Assembly: GCA_012522705.1 (NCBI GenBank)
Contig: JAAYJY010000243.1
Span: forward strand, 1-21,359
Length of the DNA: 21,359 nucleotides
Source of the DNA: Syntrophomonadaceae bacterium
Lineage (GTDB): Bacteria; Bacillota; Syntrophomonadia; Syntrophomonadales; Syntrophomonadaceae
Reading direction: 5' to 3'
The position numbers and the translations under genes were made by a program. How positions within the stretch are numbered: the stretch's first letter is position 1; every line of letters begins with the position of its first letter. Under the pieces are notes generated by a model. The model saw only the letters and a list, made by a program, of their open reading frames with translations. It ran no database searches and was not told the DNA's origin. Of the stretch, positions 1-6,104 are shown in pieces.

Positions 1-1
1 A

Positions 2-238
2 CATAAAAGGAAAAACTGGCTTTTCGCCAACACACCGACCGGCGCCAGGGCCAGTGCAATTTACTACAGCTTGATTGTGAGCGCCAGAAAAAATGGCTTG
101 AATCCATTTGAATATTTGACATGGATCCTTAACAATGCTCCCAACTTGGGAAGATCAAGTTACATATCCTCGATCAAGGACTTCCTGCCCCGGCAGTGCA
201 GTTTTACCGGAAAAGGTATTTTCCCCGCAACCAGGTAA
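2..238 (+). CDS. tnpC: IS66 family transposase (TnpC), C-terminal fragment
   Basis: A reading frame open from the window edge encodes 78 residues and stops at 236-238. The stretch KNWLFANTPTGARASAIYYS, followed by NGLNPFEYLTW and then PNLGRSS and IKDFLP, is the typical end of IS66 DDE transposases, where the family motif is close to RKNWLF..TP.GA.AS..IYS and NGLNP..YL. The last residues after the DFLP segment diverge, which is usual for this family. The catalytic domain lies upstream of the window, so whether the gene is intact cannot be judged. It is in the same orientation as the following small ORF, 38 bases away. Confidence 0.85.
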   Translation, partial: HKRKNWLFANTPTGARASAIYYSLIVSARKNGLNPFEYLTWILNNAPNLGRSSYISSIKDFLPRQCSFTGKGIFPATR

Positions 239-276
239 CTCAAATCCGGGAAAATTTGCGTGGGAGGAAAACTGAT

Positions 277-552
277 ATGGGAAAAAATATTGATTACATG
301 ATGGAATTGGTAAACGAATACCAGTCAGGCAAAACTCCCCGGTATATATTCGAACTGGACTATCAGACCGAGATCCTGGCCCGCTACAAGAAAATGGTGC
401 GGGAAGACCGGAACTATGCCGAATATTTTTACGATAAGATTTCGGAAGACGGCGTGGATGCGGGCGATGGATTGTCGGATACAGGATTTAAACAGCTGAT
501 CCGAAGACAGTACAACGCGGTAAAGAGTGTCGCTATAGATGGCTTCTGGTGA
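277..552 (+). CDS. Small passenger ORF of the IS66 element, function unknown
   Basis: A 91-residue protein begins at ATG 277, preceded by the Shine-Dalgarno sequence GGGAGG at 262-267 with about 9 bases spacing. The frame is open further upstream, but that part overlaps the end of the transposase gene, so the start at 277 is preferred. The product is acidic and rich in Tyr, Asp and Lys, with no membrane segment or recognised motif. It lies between the transposase stop and the element's right end, so it probably travels with the insertion sequence. I do not recognise the family and assign no function. Confidence 0.6.
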   Translation: MGKNIDYMMELVNEYQSGKTPRYIFELDYQTEILARYKKMVREDRNYAEYFYDKISEDGVDAGDGLSDTGFKQLIRRQYNAVKSVAIDGFW

Positions 553-571
553 CACCTACATTTAGTAGGTG
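553..571 (+). terminator. Hairpin inside the IS66 right end
   Basis: CACCTAC at 553-559 pairs perfectly with GTAGGTG at 565-571 around an ATTTA loop, starting right after the stop codon at 550-552. No U-run follows, so it may be a weak terminator, a barrier to read-through, or part of the transposase-recognised end, which lies only 20 bases further on. Confidence 0.5.
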
Positions 572-639
572 CTAGTCTGTTTGACGATTACTTCCAATGG
601 TGGATTCAATACTGCCGGTTTGATTTCTGACGTGAGGGA

Positions 640-1548
640 CTAGCAGATGGGCGTGGGGGGAACTACGAGTCTTAATCGTCGCGGAAGAATGGAAATGCTT
701 AAGGGGTAATCGGGGCCCTTCTCCCCGTCCACATCAGTAGCAGGGTTATGTTGGTCGCCTTCCAGCCGCTCAATTCTCATGGAAGAGAATTGGAAGTACA
801 CAACATTCCTGTCCGTTATATGCTCACCGCGCAGGATCTTTCGGAAGATCGCCAGCAGTTCGTTTATTTGCAACGGTTTGATTCCCATAAAATCCAGTTT
901 ACCGTCTACTATGGAGGCTGGTCCGCCCAACTTTTCAAAGCCACCGGCTCCAGACCCGTTTAGGACTAGGAACAGGTAGAATTCGTCTTCCATTACCGAT
1001 TCCGGGGTGACTATCCTTAACCGCATGCTGCTGAAGCGGGGTAACTCCTTAACGCCCTTCATATAATATGCCATGCGTCCGAAGACGTTTTTTAATCTTA
1101 AGGTGACGTCATGAGCAATATTAGTCAGCAGTCCGCCGCTGCAGACATTTACGAAAAACGTGTTATTTACCAGGCCAACGTCAACCAACTCTGTATTCAT
1201 ATCAGTGAGGCTTTTTAAGGCAGCACTTAAGTCCATCGGTATCTTTAAATGCCTGGCCAGGTCGTTGGAAGTGCCGGCTGGTATTATTCCCAATGGTATA
1301 TCACGACCCGATCTTAGTAAAGCATTCACAGCCAGGTTGACTGAACAGTCCCCACCAGCAACTAAGATCGCTTCGAAGTTGTGGCCATCATTGCGATTAA
1401 TTAGATTGCTGAATTCATCCGGGTGGCTAGTCCGAAATAGGTGTAATTCGTACCCCCTGGAATTAAAAAGATCCAAAGAGAAGTCCAATAGTTTTGGGAA
1501 TTCGCGAACTCCAGCGTAAGGGTTATAGATCAGCTGAATCTTCTTCAT
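640..1548 (-). CDS. Diacylglycerol/sphingosine kinase family lipid kinase (YegS/DgkB/BmrU-like)
   Basis: The product has 302 residues and starts at ATG 1548, preceded on the minus strand by GGGGAGG with about 6 bases spacing; an in-frame ATG nine codons upstream lacks a better site. Family marks are NPYAG near residue 9, the nucleotide-binding loop GGDCSVN near residues 65-71, IIPAGTSNDLARHL near 88-101, and a C-terminal DVDGE segment followed by a basic, Pro/Val-rich end. Enzymes of this family transfer phosphate from ATP to diacylglycerol or related lipids at the membrane. The canonical GGDGT loop reads GGDCS here and GTGND reads GTSND, so lipid preference or activity may differ. It lies downstream of the aminotransferase gene in the same direction, with a terminator between them, and ends 49 bases from the IS66 end. 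Confidence 0.85.
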   Translation of the reverse strand: MKKIQLIYNPYAGVREFPKLLDFSLDLFNSRGYELHLFRTSHPDEFSNLINRNDGHNFEAILVAGGDCSVNLAVNALLRSGRDIPLGIIPAGTSNDLARHLKIPMDLSAALKSLTDMNTELVDVGLVNNTFFVNVCSGGLLTNIAHDVTLRLKNVFGRMAYYMKGVKELPRFSSMRLRIVTPESVMEDEFYLFLVLNGSGAGGFEKLGGPASIVDGKLDFMGIKPLQINELLAIFRKILRGEHITDRNVVYFQFSSMRIERLEGDQHNPATDVDGEKGPDYPLSISILPRRLRLVVPPTPIC

Positions 1549-1596
1549 TGTCAAACCTCCCCAAATGCCGGGCATGTAAGAATATTCGGTACTGAT

Positions 1597-1626
1597 ATCT
1601 TAAAGACCTTCCGCAGACCAAGACAA
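1597..1626 (-). promoter_or_regulatory. Possible promoter of the lipid kinase gene
   Basis: On the minus strand TTGTCT (1626-1621) and TAAGAT (1602-1597) are separated by 18 bases. Each hexamer matches 4 of 6 consensus positions. It lies between the upstream terminator and the lipid kinase start, where a promoter would be needed. Confidence 0.3.
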
Positions 1627-1645
1627 AGCCCAAACATCATTATCA

Positions 1646-1697
1646 CCAAAAAAGGCCAAAGGACGAGATGCATTTTGCTCCCGTCCTGGTCTTTTGG
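1646..1697 (-). terminator. Terminator after the branched-chain aminotransferase gene
   Basis: Read on the minus strand, AGGACG(G)GAG pairs with CTCGTCCT across a short loop, and the stem is extended by CCAAAAGACCA against TGGCCTTTTTTGG with one internal mismatch. A run of six U residues lies in the 3' arm. It begins 9 bases after the aminotransferase stop codon and separates it from the lipid kinase gene. Confidence 0.75.
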
Positions 1698-1705
1698 TAT
1701 TTATT

Positions 1706-2779
1706 CTATTTAACCTGAACAGTCCAGCCAAATATATCTGCCGCGGTGCCGTTCTGGATGCCGGTGATTGTATCATATATCATGGCCGAAACTGGGCCGA
1801 TTTTACCATCGTTAATGGAGACCATCCGACCGGAGTAATTCAGCTCCCCAATAGGTGATATTACCGCCGCGGTACCCGTCCCAAAGGCCTCGTCAAGTTT
1901 GCCTTGGGCATGAGCATCATAAACCTCCTGGATACTGATACGTCGTTCTTCTACCGGAATTCCCCAGTGTTTCAACAATTTGATGGTTGAATCACGGGTA
2001 ATGCCAGCCAGGATGCTACCCTCCAATGCCGGGGTGACTACAACGCCGTCGATCTTAAAGAACACATTCATGGTGCCAACTTCTTCAATATATCTTTTCT
2101 CAATCCCATCCAGCCACAGGACTTGGGTATAGCCTTTTTCCTGGGCTACCACCTGGGCTTTTATGCTGGCGGCACAATTTCCCGGAGTTTTGGTGAATCC
2201 CAGACCACCTTTAACCGCACGCACATATTCCTCTTCCACATAGATTTTGACCGGATCTATTCCTTCAGGATAATACGCTCCTACGGGCGACATTATGATC
2301 ATGAAATAATACTTGTATGAAGGTCTTACTCCCAAATAAGGGTCGCTGGCGAATACGAAAGGCCTTATGTAAAGTGAGGTGCCTTCCGCAGCAGGAATCC
2401 AATCTTGATCGATCTCAACAAGTTTTTTGATGGCCTCCACTGCAAAATTAACGTCTAGAGCTGGGATGCAGAGACGGTCATTCGAGACATTCATCCGTTC
2501 CATATTGGAGTAAGGACGGAATAATTGAATCTGGCCGCCAGTTGTCTTGTAGGCCTTTAGGCCTTCAAAGGTGGCTTGGCCGTAGTGCAGTACCATGACC
2601 GATGGTTCCAAGGCAACTGAGCCATAGGGGACTATACGCGGATCGAACCAACCTCTGCCTTCCTCATAATCCATAACGAACATGTGGTCCGTGAAAAGTT
2701 GTCCAAAACCCAGCTTAGATGGGTCTGGCTTGGCCTTGGGATTTGGGGTCTTGTCGATGCGGATCTCCATAAGATACAT
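1706..2779 (-). CDS. ilvE: Branched-chain amino acid aminotransferase (class IV PLP, BCAT group II)
   Basis: This enzyme transfers the amino group between glutamate and the 2-oxo acids of Leu, Ile and Val, the last step of their synthesis and the first of their breakdown. From the chosen start the protein has 357 residues, the usual length for IlvE/IlvK. Seen motifs are FTDHMFVMDY, HYGQATFEGLKAY, FRPYSNMERM, EGTSLYIRPF, RAVKGG with the likely PLP lysine at 190, WLDGIEKRYIEEVGTMN, and the C-terminal EAFGTGTAA with DTITGIQ. The start is ambiguous: AAGGAG lies only 4 bases before ATG 2779 and 13 bases before ATG 2770; homologues resemble the shorter form beginning MEIRI. A terminator follows directly, so it is probably expressed alone or from the divergent intergenic region. 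No T-box was seen upstream. Confidence 0.95.
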   Translation of the reverse strand: MYLMEIRIDKTPNPKAKPDPSKLGFGQLFTDHMFVMDYEEGRGWFDPRIVPYGSVALEPSVMVLHYGQATFEGLKAYKTTGGQIQLFRPYSNMERMNVSNDRLCIPALDVNFAVEAIKKLVEIDQDWIPAAEGTSLYIRPFVFASDPYLGVRPSYKYYFMIIMSPVGAYYPEGIDPVKIYVEEEYVRAVKGGLGFTKTPGNCAASIKAQVVAQEKGYTQVLWLDGIEKRYIEEVGTMNVFFKIDGVVVTPALEGSILAGITRDSTIKLLKHWGIPVEERRISIQEVYDAHAQGKLDEAFGTGTAAVISPIGELNYSGRMVSINDGKIGPVSAMIYDTITGIQNGTAADIFGWTVQVK

Positions 2780-2840
2780 CCATCTCCTTCTTAAAAAGCT
2801 GCCTGTCTCTAAAGGTTTCAAAGGACAGTTGCTAATCTAC

Positions 2841-2846
2841 ATTATA
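2841..2846 (-). promoter_or_regulatory. Possible -10 element of the ilvE promoter
   Basis: A perfect TATAAT on the minus strand (2846-2841) would start transcription about 55 bases before the aminotransferase start. No good -35 hexamer is found at 16-18 bases, so the call rests on the -10 alone. Confidence 0.3.
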
Positions 2847-2970
2847 AAAAACTATGGTGGCATTGGGGCGATAAATATATATACAAGGGTGGAATATATC
2901 GACAAGGATGTTCATCCAGGTGACCTTACACAAGATCCATATTTATCTCCCAAAAAGTCTAATCGGCTGG

Positions 2971-3146
2971 TTACTTGGCCTGATAATAACATCTTTGCGG
3001 CGTCTCCAATTGACCCAAGGCATTAAGCTTCTTAATTATTTTCCTACATCTTTTTTGTCCAGAACGGTTAACTAGGTGACAATTGTAGCATCAAGAGGCC
3101 GGGTTTCCTGGTTGAAAGATTCCAATACGTTGCGCATGTTGTCCAT
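2971..3146 (-). pseudogene. Decayed small winged-helix DNA-binding protein gene
   Basis: From ATG 3146 (with AGAGGG 8 bases upstream) the frame reads MDNMRNVLESFNQETRPLDA and on to TIVT, then meets a TAG at 3074-3072. Read past the stop it continues LTVLDKKDVG. A one-base frameshift then joins KIIKKLNALGQLETPQRCYY, ending in QAK and TAA at 2971. The span of 176 bases is one base short of 59 codons, as one deletion would give. The joined product of about 58 residues looks like a small winged-helix regulator: a helix with an N-terminal leader, a DKKDVGKIIKKL recognition-type helix, and a wing ending in PxRCYY. The family assignment is from pattern only. Two independent lesions argue for a pseudogene, although promoter and ribosome binding site remain good. 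Confidence 0.6.
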
Positions 3147-3177
3147 GATCAAAACCCTCTCGGTTCATGGTTTCATT

Positions 3178-3206
3178 AATATAAGAAAAATTGTCATTTA
3201 TGTCAA
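3178..3206 (-). promoter_or_regulatory. Near-consensus sigma-A promoter of the winged-helix pseudogene
   Basis: On the minus strand a perfect TTGACA (3206-3201) is followed after exactly 17 bases by TATATT (3183-3178). The predicted start near 3171 gives a short leader with a ribosome binding site at 3160-3155 ahead of ATG 3146. Confidence 0.7.
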
Positions 3207-3243
3207 CAGTCGCTGACTCTAAGCCACATCAGGCCGGTGATAC

Positions 3244-3273
3244 TTGCTTAGCAGTGATATTACTTGATATAAT
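3244..3273 (+). promoter_or_regulatory. Extended -10 promoter, orphan, in the ilvE-pha intergenic region
   Basis: TTGCTT at 3244-3249, an 18-base spacer and a perfect TATAAT at 3268-3273, preceded by TGA to give an extended -10 (TGATATAAT). Predicted transcription from about 3280 runs through a 13-codon ORF and towards the pha operon more than 300 bases away. It may be a distal pha promoter or drive a small RNA or peptide. Confidence 0.5.
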
Positions 3274-3299
3274 CATACCAAAGATTGGAGAGCTTAAAA

Positions 3300-3341
3300 A
3301 TGGTGTCTGATGGTATTGTGCAGGTCACAAGGCATTACTGA
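3300..3341 (+). CDS. Possible 13-residue leader peptide
   Basis: ATG 3300 is preceded by GGAG at 3287-3290 with 9 bases spacing and lies about 20 bases after the predicted start of the extended -10 promoter. It encodes MVSDGIVQVTRHY and a stop. Promoter, ribosome binding site and ORF are correctly spaced, but a 13-codon ORF can occur by chance and the peptide matches nothing I know. Confidence 0.25.
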   Translation: MVSDGIVQVTRHY

Positions 3342-3463
3342 TCCTATTAACAATAACACCGCAATTCAATCATCTGCACAGGTTCTGCAACTGCACATCT
3401 TATGAAAAGAGCCCTCATAGCAGTGTACATTGCAACATTCTTACAACACTCGCGCACTTAGGA

Positions 3464-3472
3464 TGGTATTAT
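3464..3472 (+). promoter_or_regulatory. Candidate proximal promoter of the pha operon
   Basis: TGGTATTAT (TG at 3464-3465, TATTAT at 3467-3472) is an extended -10 element without a clear -35. It would start transcription near 3480 and give a leader of about 136 bases before the phasin-like gene. Confidence 0.35.
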
Positions 3473-3492
3473 CTATCTATTTCTTGACTAGG

Positions 3493-3547
3493 CTGCTCTA
3501 TGACCGGGTGCGATACCCGGGGGAGGTGGTGACCGAAAGGACTGCAG
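3493..3547 (+). promoter_or_regulatory. Leader of the pha operon with pairing potential
   Basis: Within the predicted 5' leader, CCGGGT (3504-3509) pairs with ACCCGG (3515-3520) around a GCGAT loop. CC-GAAA-GG at 3533-3540 forms a GNRA-capped mini-hairpin, and CTGC (3493-3496) can close the region by pairing with GCAG (3544-3547). The stretch is much more GC-rich than its AT-rich surroundings. It matches no riboswitch consensus I checked by eye (T-box, SAM, c-di-GMP, TPP, glycine, ZTP). It could be a regulator target or a new RNA motif. Confidence 0.35.
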
Positions 3548-3615
3548 GTGCCTTAAAATGTAATGGAAAGAAATAGACGGTTTTAGTAATACAAGCGAAA
3601 GAGGGGGGATAAGAA

Positions 3616-3966
3616 ATGGCAGATAGCAAGGAGAATCTAGCTAAGAGTTTCAACATGATGGAAAATTCTATAGACAAAATGTGGGATATGTGGATGGCTG
3701 GTTTGGGGAGCATCTCTTGGGCTCAAGAACAGATGGAGAACATGACCAGGAAACAACTGGATCAGAATAAGACCGCCCGTGAAGAAATGATAAAACTGGT
3801 GGAAGATATGGCCACACAAACCCGCAAGAATCAAGAACAGTTTCAAAAGATGGTGGAGGAAGCAGTAATTGATACCTATGATCAGATTAACGTTGCCAAT
3901 CATAAAATGATGCAGGACTTAACCAGAAGGGTGGACGAGTTGTCCAAGAAGGTTGACAATAGATAG
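3616..3966 (+). CDS. Phasin-like PHA granule-associated protein
   Basis: This 116-residue hydrophilic protein starts at ATG 3616, preceded by a GGGGGG-type ribosome binding site at 3602-3607. It has no signal peptide or membrane span. It is almost entirely helical with heptad-like spacing: a Trp- and Met-rich N-terminal part (MWDMWMAGLGSISWAQEQ, residues 23-40) gives an amphipathic face suited to bind a hydrophobic polymer surface, followed by a charged coiled coil ending DLTRRVDELSKKVDN. This is the general design of phasins and of PhaE/PhaR-like accessory proteins. It is the first gene before a PhaR/PhaE-type subunit and PhaC, which strongly supports a role on polyhydroxyalkanoate granules. 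The exact family (PhaP, or a short PhaE/PhaF-like protein) is inferred from context. Confidence 0.7.
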   Translation: MADSKENLAKSFNMMENSIDKMWDMWMAGLGSISWAQEQMENMTRKQLDQNKTAREEMIKLVEDMATQTRKNQEQFQKMVEEAVIDTYDQINVANHKMMQDLTRRVDELSKKVDNR

Positions 3967-4040
3967 CAATTTCAGGGATGGAGTAGGATAAAGATGCTCC
4001 GGCCTTTTGTTTAATCATGTAACAAGACGGAGGTGTAGGC

Positions 4041-4661
4041 GTGGCTGCTGACGGGCAAGACAGGAAAGAAAACGAAGACAAACAAAGACAGATTTTGGAT
4101 TTCGCTGAAGCTTGGAAGAAGATGTATTTCGAAACCGAGACTACCTTAGCCAAGGCCATTGATGATTATGTGGCCAGTGATAGTTTCACGTCTTTCTTGG
4201 AAAAAATGGGGGCTGAATACTTGTCTTTGTACAAGACCAGCAATCAAAACATGGAGCGTTTTTTTGCTAATAGCCCTGTTCCCTCGAAAAAGGATGTAGC
4301 ACGGGTAGCGGAACTGGTCATAAACATTGAGGAAAAAGTAGACACCCTGGACGTGGAAGTATCGGCTGGATTGAACAGCGTGGCATCCAGCATGATGAAG
4401 CTGATAGAATTCCAGGGAGTTTTGAAAGATGAAATGATAGCCCTGCGCCAAGAGGTGCAGTCACTGCAAAAACAACTTAAGGCCATGCAAACTACTGCTG
4501 GGGCAGCAGGTACAGAAAAGCCGGTGAGGAGCCGTTCCAGGAAGACCACAGGGGAAGATGCAGCGACCGCTGGCGAAAAAGAGGATACCAACGGCAGTGC
4601 TGTGACCGCAGCTGACAAAGCGCCCCGGCCCAGGACTCGCAAGAAAAAGGAAGATCAATAA
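4041..4661 (+). CDS. phaR: PHA synthase accessory subunit, PhaR/PhaE type
   Basis: The product has 206 residues from GTG 4041, chosen because GGAGGT lies 6 bases upstream. Class IV PHA synthases of Bacillus need PhaR (about 22 kDa) and class III enzymes need PhaE; both are helical partners that activate PhaC. The central segment PSKKDVARVAELVINIEEKV (residues 81-100) matches the conserved PhaR/PhaE pattern of a Pro-Ser/Thr-Lys-x-Asp motif leading into a helix with paired Glu. Before it lies a helical domain with Trp25, Phe and Tyr residues; after it a coiled coil (residues 120-150) and a disordered Ala/Lys/Arg-rich tail (151-206) containing SRSRK and PRPRTRKKK. The basic tail is longer than in typical PhaR and could bind DNA or polyphosphate, which is speculation. 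Size favours the class IV name. Confidence 0.8.
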   Translation: MAADGQDRKENEDKQRQILDFAEAWKKMYFETETTLAKAIDDYVASDSFTSFLEKMGAEYLSLYKTSNQNMERFFANSPVPSKKDVARVAELVINIEEKVDTLDVEVSAGLNSVASSMMKLIEFQGVLKDEMIALRQEVQSLQKQLKAMQTTAGAAGTEKPVRSRSRKTTGEDAATAGEKEDTNGSAVTAADKAPRPRTRKKKEDQ

Positions 4662-4732
4662 CCGCCAACGTCGAGGTGATGCAGAGAATTTTGCGAGTTG
4701 AGTAGTGTTTCGTATCATCGGTTGGATCTGAA

Positions 4733-4760
4733 CTTAAACGATCATCAATGCGGTTATAAT
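4733..4760 (+). promoter_or_regulatory. Possible internal promoter ahead of phaC
   Basis: A perfect TATAAT at 4755-4760 lies in the 162-base gap between the PhaR-like gene and phaC. Upstream CTTAAA (4733-4738, 16-base spacer) is a weak -35. It would allow phaC to be expressed apart from the two granule proteins. Confidence 0.35.
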
Positions 4761-4823
4761 TAGCAGTCAGCATATATAAGCATATGATAATGGAATAACT
4801 TTGAGACTAGGAGGGTTGGTACC

Positions 4824-5918
4824 TTGGCAAAGCAAAAGGCCATTACCGGGTCAGCTGATGAGGTTGGTTACCAGTTACGGGAGAGTTATGATCGTTTGCT
4901 GGATAGTACCAGGAAAACAATAGATATCCTGACCTTCGATCCCTGGCCCCGGACGGGCTGTACCCCTAAAGAAGTTATCTGGCGAAAAAATAAATCAAAG
5001 TTATACCGCTATTCAGGCAAGGAACCGATTCACCGGATACCGGTGCTATTCACTTATGCCTTGATCAATAAGGCCTATATATTGGACTTGACCCCAGGCA
5101 TGAGCATGGTTGAATATTTGGTTAACGACGGTTTTGATGTGTATTTGCTGGAATGGGGCGACTTCGAATGGGAGGACCGCCATCTTACTTACGACGATTT
5201 TGTTTATCGTTATATAGCCCCAGCGGTGAAACGGGTATGCCAGACAGCCGACAGCAATGAACTAAGTATTATCGGTTATTGCATGGGCGGAACCATGACC
5301 GCTATGTATGCTTCCCTGTTCCCCAAGCCGACCCTGAGGAATTTTGTGCTCATGGCCTCTCCTATTGACTTCCAAGATTCCGGCTTGACTACGAAGTGGC
5401 TCAACACCGCATTTGGTGACGATGTAGATAAAATCGTCGGCACCTTTGAATTGATTCCCAAAGAATTCGTTGATGTGGGCTTAAAGATGCTCCGGCCGGT
5501 CAACAATTTTGTCGGAACCTACAGCAGGTTATGGAAGATGGTAGACGAGGGAAAAGACTACTATTCGTGGAAGGTGCTCAACAAATGGGTGGACGACAAT
5601 ATCAACTTCCCGGGAGGGGCATATCGGGAGTGGATAAACGATTTATACAAACAGAACCGGTTGGTCAAAGGGGAATTCTATCTAAGGGGCAACCGTATCG
5701 ACCTTGGACGCATTGAATCCAACCTATTGGCATTGGCAGGGGTAAATGATCATATCGTACAACCACGCCAAGTCAATGTAGCTTTGGATGTGTTTGCATC
5801 CCAGGATAAGACCTACTATGAGTACCCTATTGGCCATGGCGGACTTGTTTTCGGTAAGGTTGCTAAAGAACAGGTATACCCCCAATTAAGTGCCTGGCTG
5901 GCCGCTCGGTCAGATTAG
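4824..5918 (+). CDS. phaC: Class III/IV poly(3-hydroxyalkanoate) synthase PhaC
   Basis: PhaC polymerises (R)-3-hydroxyacyl-CoA into polyhydroxyalkanoate with release of CoA, at the granule surface. The 364-residue length fits the short class III/IV enzymes rather than the roughly 590-residue class I/II ones. Seen features are the lipase-like box GYCMGG with the catalytic Cys at 153, the Asp at 309 in GVNDHIV and the His at 338 in GHGG, which complete the Cys-Asp-His triad. Other conserved segments are PVLFTYALINK, DVYLLEWGDF and GGAYREW. The start is TTG 4824 with AGGAGGG at 4809-4815, 8 bases upstream. Its partner subunit is encoded just upstream and a terminator follows 36 bases after the stop, so the three pha genes form one unit, possibly with an extra internal promoter. 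Confidence 0.95.
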   Translation: MAKQKAITGSADEVGYQLRESYDRLLDSTRKTIDILTFDPWPRTGCTPKEVIWRKNKSKLYRYSGKEPIHRIPVLFTYALINKAYILDLTPGMSMVEYLVNDGFDVYLLEWGDFEWEDRHLTYDDFVYRYIAPAVKRVCQTADSNELSIIGYCMGGTMTAMYASLFPKPTLRNFVLMASPIDFQDSGLTTKWLNTAFGDDVDKIVGTFELIPKEFVDVGLKMLRPVNNFVGTYSRLWKMVDEGKDYYSWKVLNKWVDDNINFPGGAYREWINDLYKQNRLVKGEFYLRGNRIDLGRIESNLLALAGVNDHIVQPRQVNVALDVFASQDKTYYEYPIGHGGLVFGKVAKEQVYPQLSAWLAARSD

Positions 5919-5953
5919 TTTGGACTAATAAGCAAAGCAGAACAAGTTCACTT

Positions 5954-5988
5954 AGAGGGAGAGTGGCAAGGCCCCTCCTTCTTTGTTT
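5954..5988 (+). terminator. Probable terminator of the pha operon
   Basis: AGAGGGA (5954-5960) pairs with TCCTTCT (5976-5982) with one G-U pair, and is followed by TTGTTT. It lies about 35 bases after the phaC stop. The stem is moderate and the U-tract imperfect. Confidence 0.55.
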
Positions 5989-6038
5989 GCAAACTATTTA
6001 TTGGCGGCTATAAGGCGGCATTGCGGGAATAGAGGGAT

Positions 6039-6066
6039 TTGTAAACAGAACAAAATATTCTATAAT
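6039..6066 (+). promoter_or_regulatory. mscL promoter
   Basis: TTGTAA at 6039-6044 and a perfect TATAAT at 6061-6066 are separated by 16 bases. The predicted start near 6073 leaves a leader of about 32 bases containing AAGGAG before ATG 6105. Confidence 0.65.
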
Positions 6067-6104
6067 GTGGGGAAGAATAGGGCTATAGAAAGGAGCTGGG
6101 CGAA

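Larger units (their letters stand above)
1..591 (+). mobile_element. IS66-family insertion sequence, right-hand part only
   Basis: The window opens inside a transposable element. The first 238 bases encode the conserved C-terminus of an IS66-type transposase, followed by a small ORF with its own ribosome binding site. The probable right terminus is at 591: bases 573-591 end in TTTGACGATTAC, so the element read inwards begins GTAATCGTCAAA, which fits the GTAA-type ends known for IS66 elements. A perfect 7-bp hairpin lies just inside this end. IS66 elements usually make 8-bp target duplications; the candidate is bases 592-599, which cannot be checked because the left end is outside the window. 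The exact boundary is inferred. Confidence 0.7.

Noticed and set aside
2886..2894. AGGGTGGAA on the plus strand resembling the start of a T-box
   Set aside because: The rest of the T-box sequence (ACCGCG), the specifier stem and a nearby plus-strand amino-acid gene are all missing; the adjacent ilvE gene is on the other strand.
2682..3026. Plus-strand open frame of 114 codons over the ilvE start and intergenic region
   Set aside because: It overlaps the real ilvE gene antisense, lacks a ribosome binding site and has no recognisable protein features.
3072..3074. TAG in the winged-helix ORF read as pyrrolysine or by read-through
   Set aside because: A separate frameshift follows 30 bases later, which read-through would not solve; decay is the simpler explanation.
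3300..3420. Overlapping 31-codon frame containing ITDPINNNTAIQSSAQVL
   Set aside because: It looks protein-like but has no suitably spaced ribosome binding site, ends quickly and matches no family I can name.
3484..3518. TTGACT at 3484 as a pha promoter -35
   Set aside because: No -10 hexamer is found 16-18 bases downstream; the sequence there is the GC-rich hairpin.
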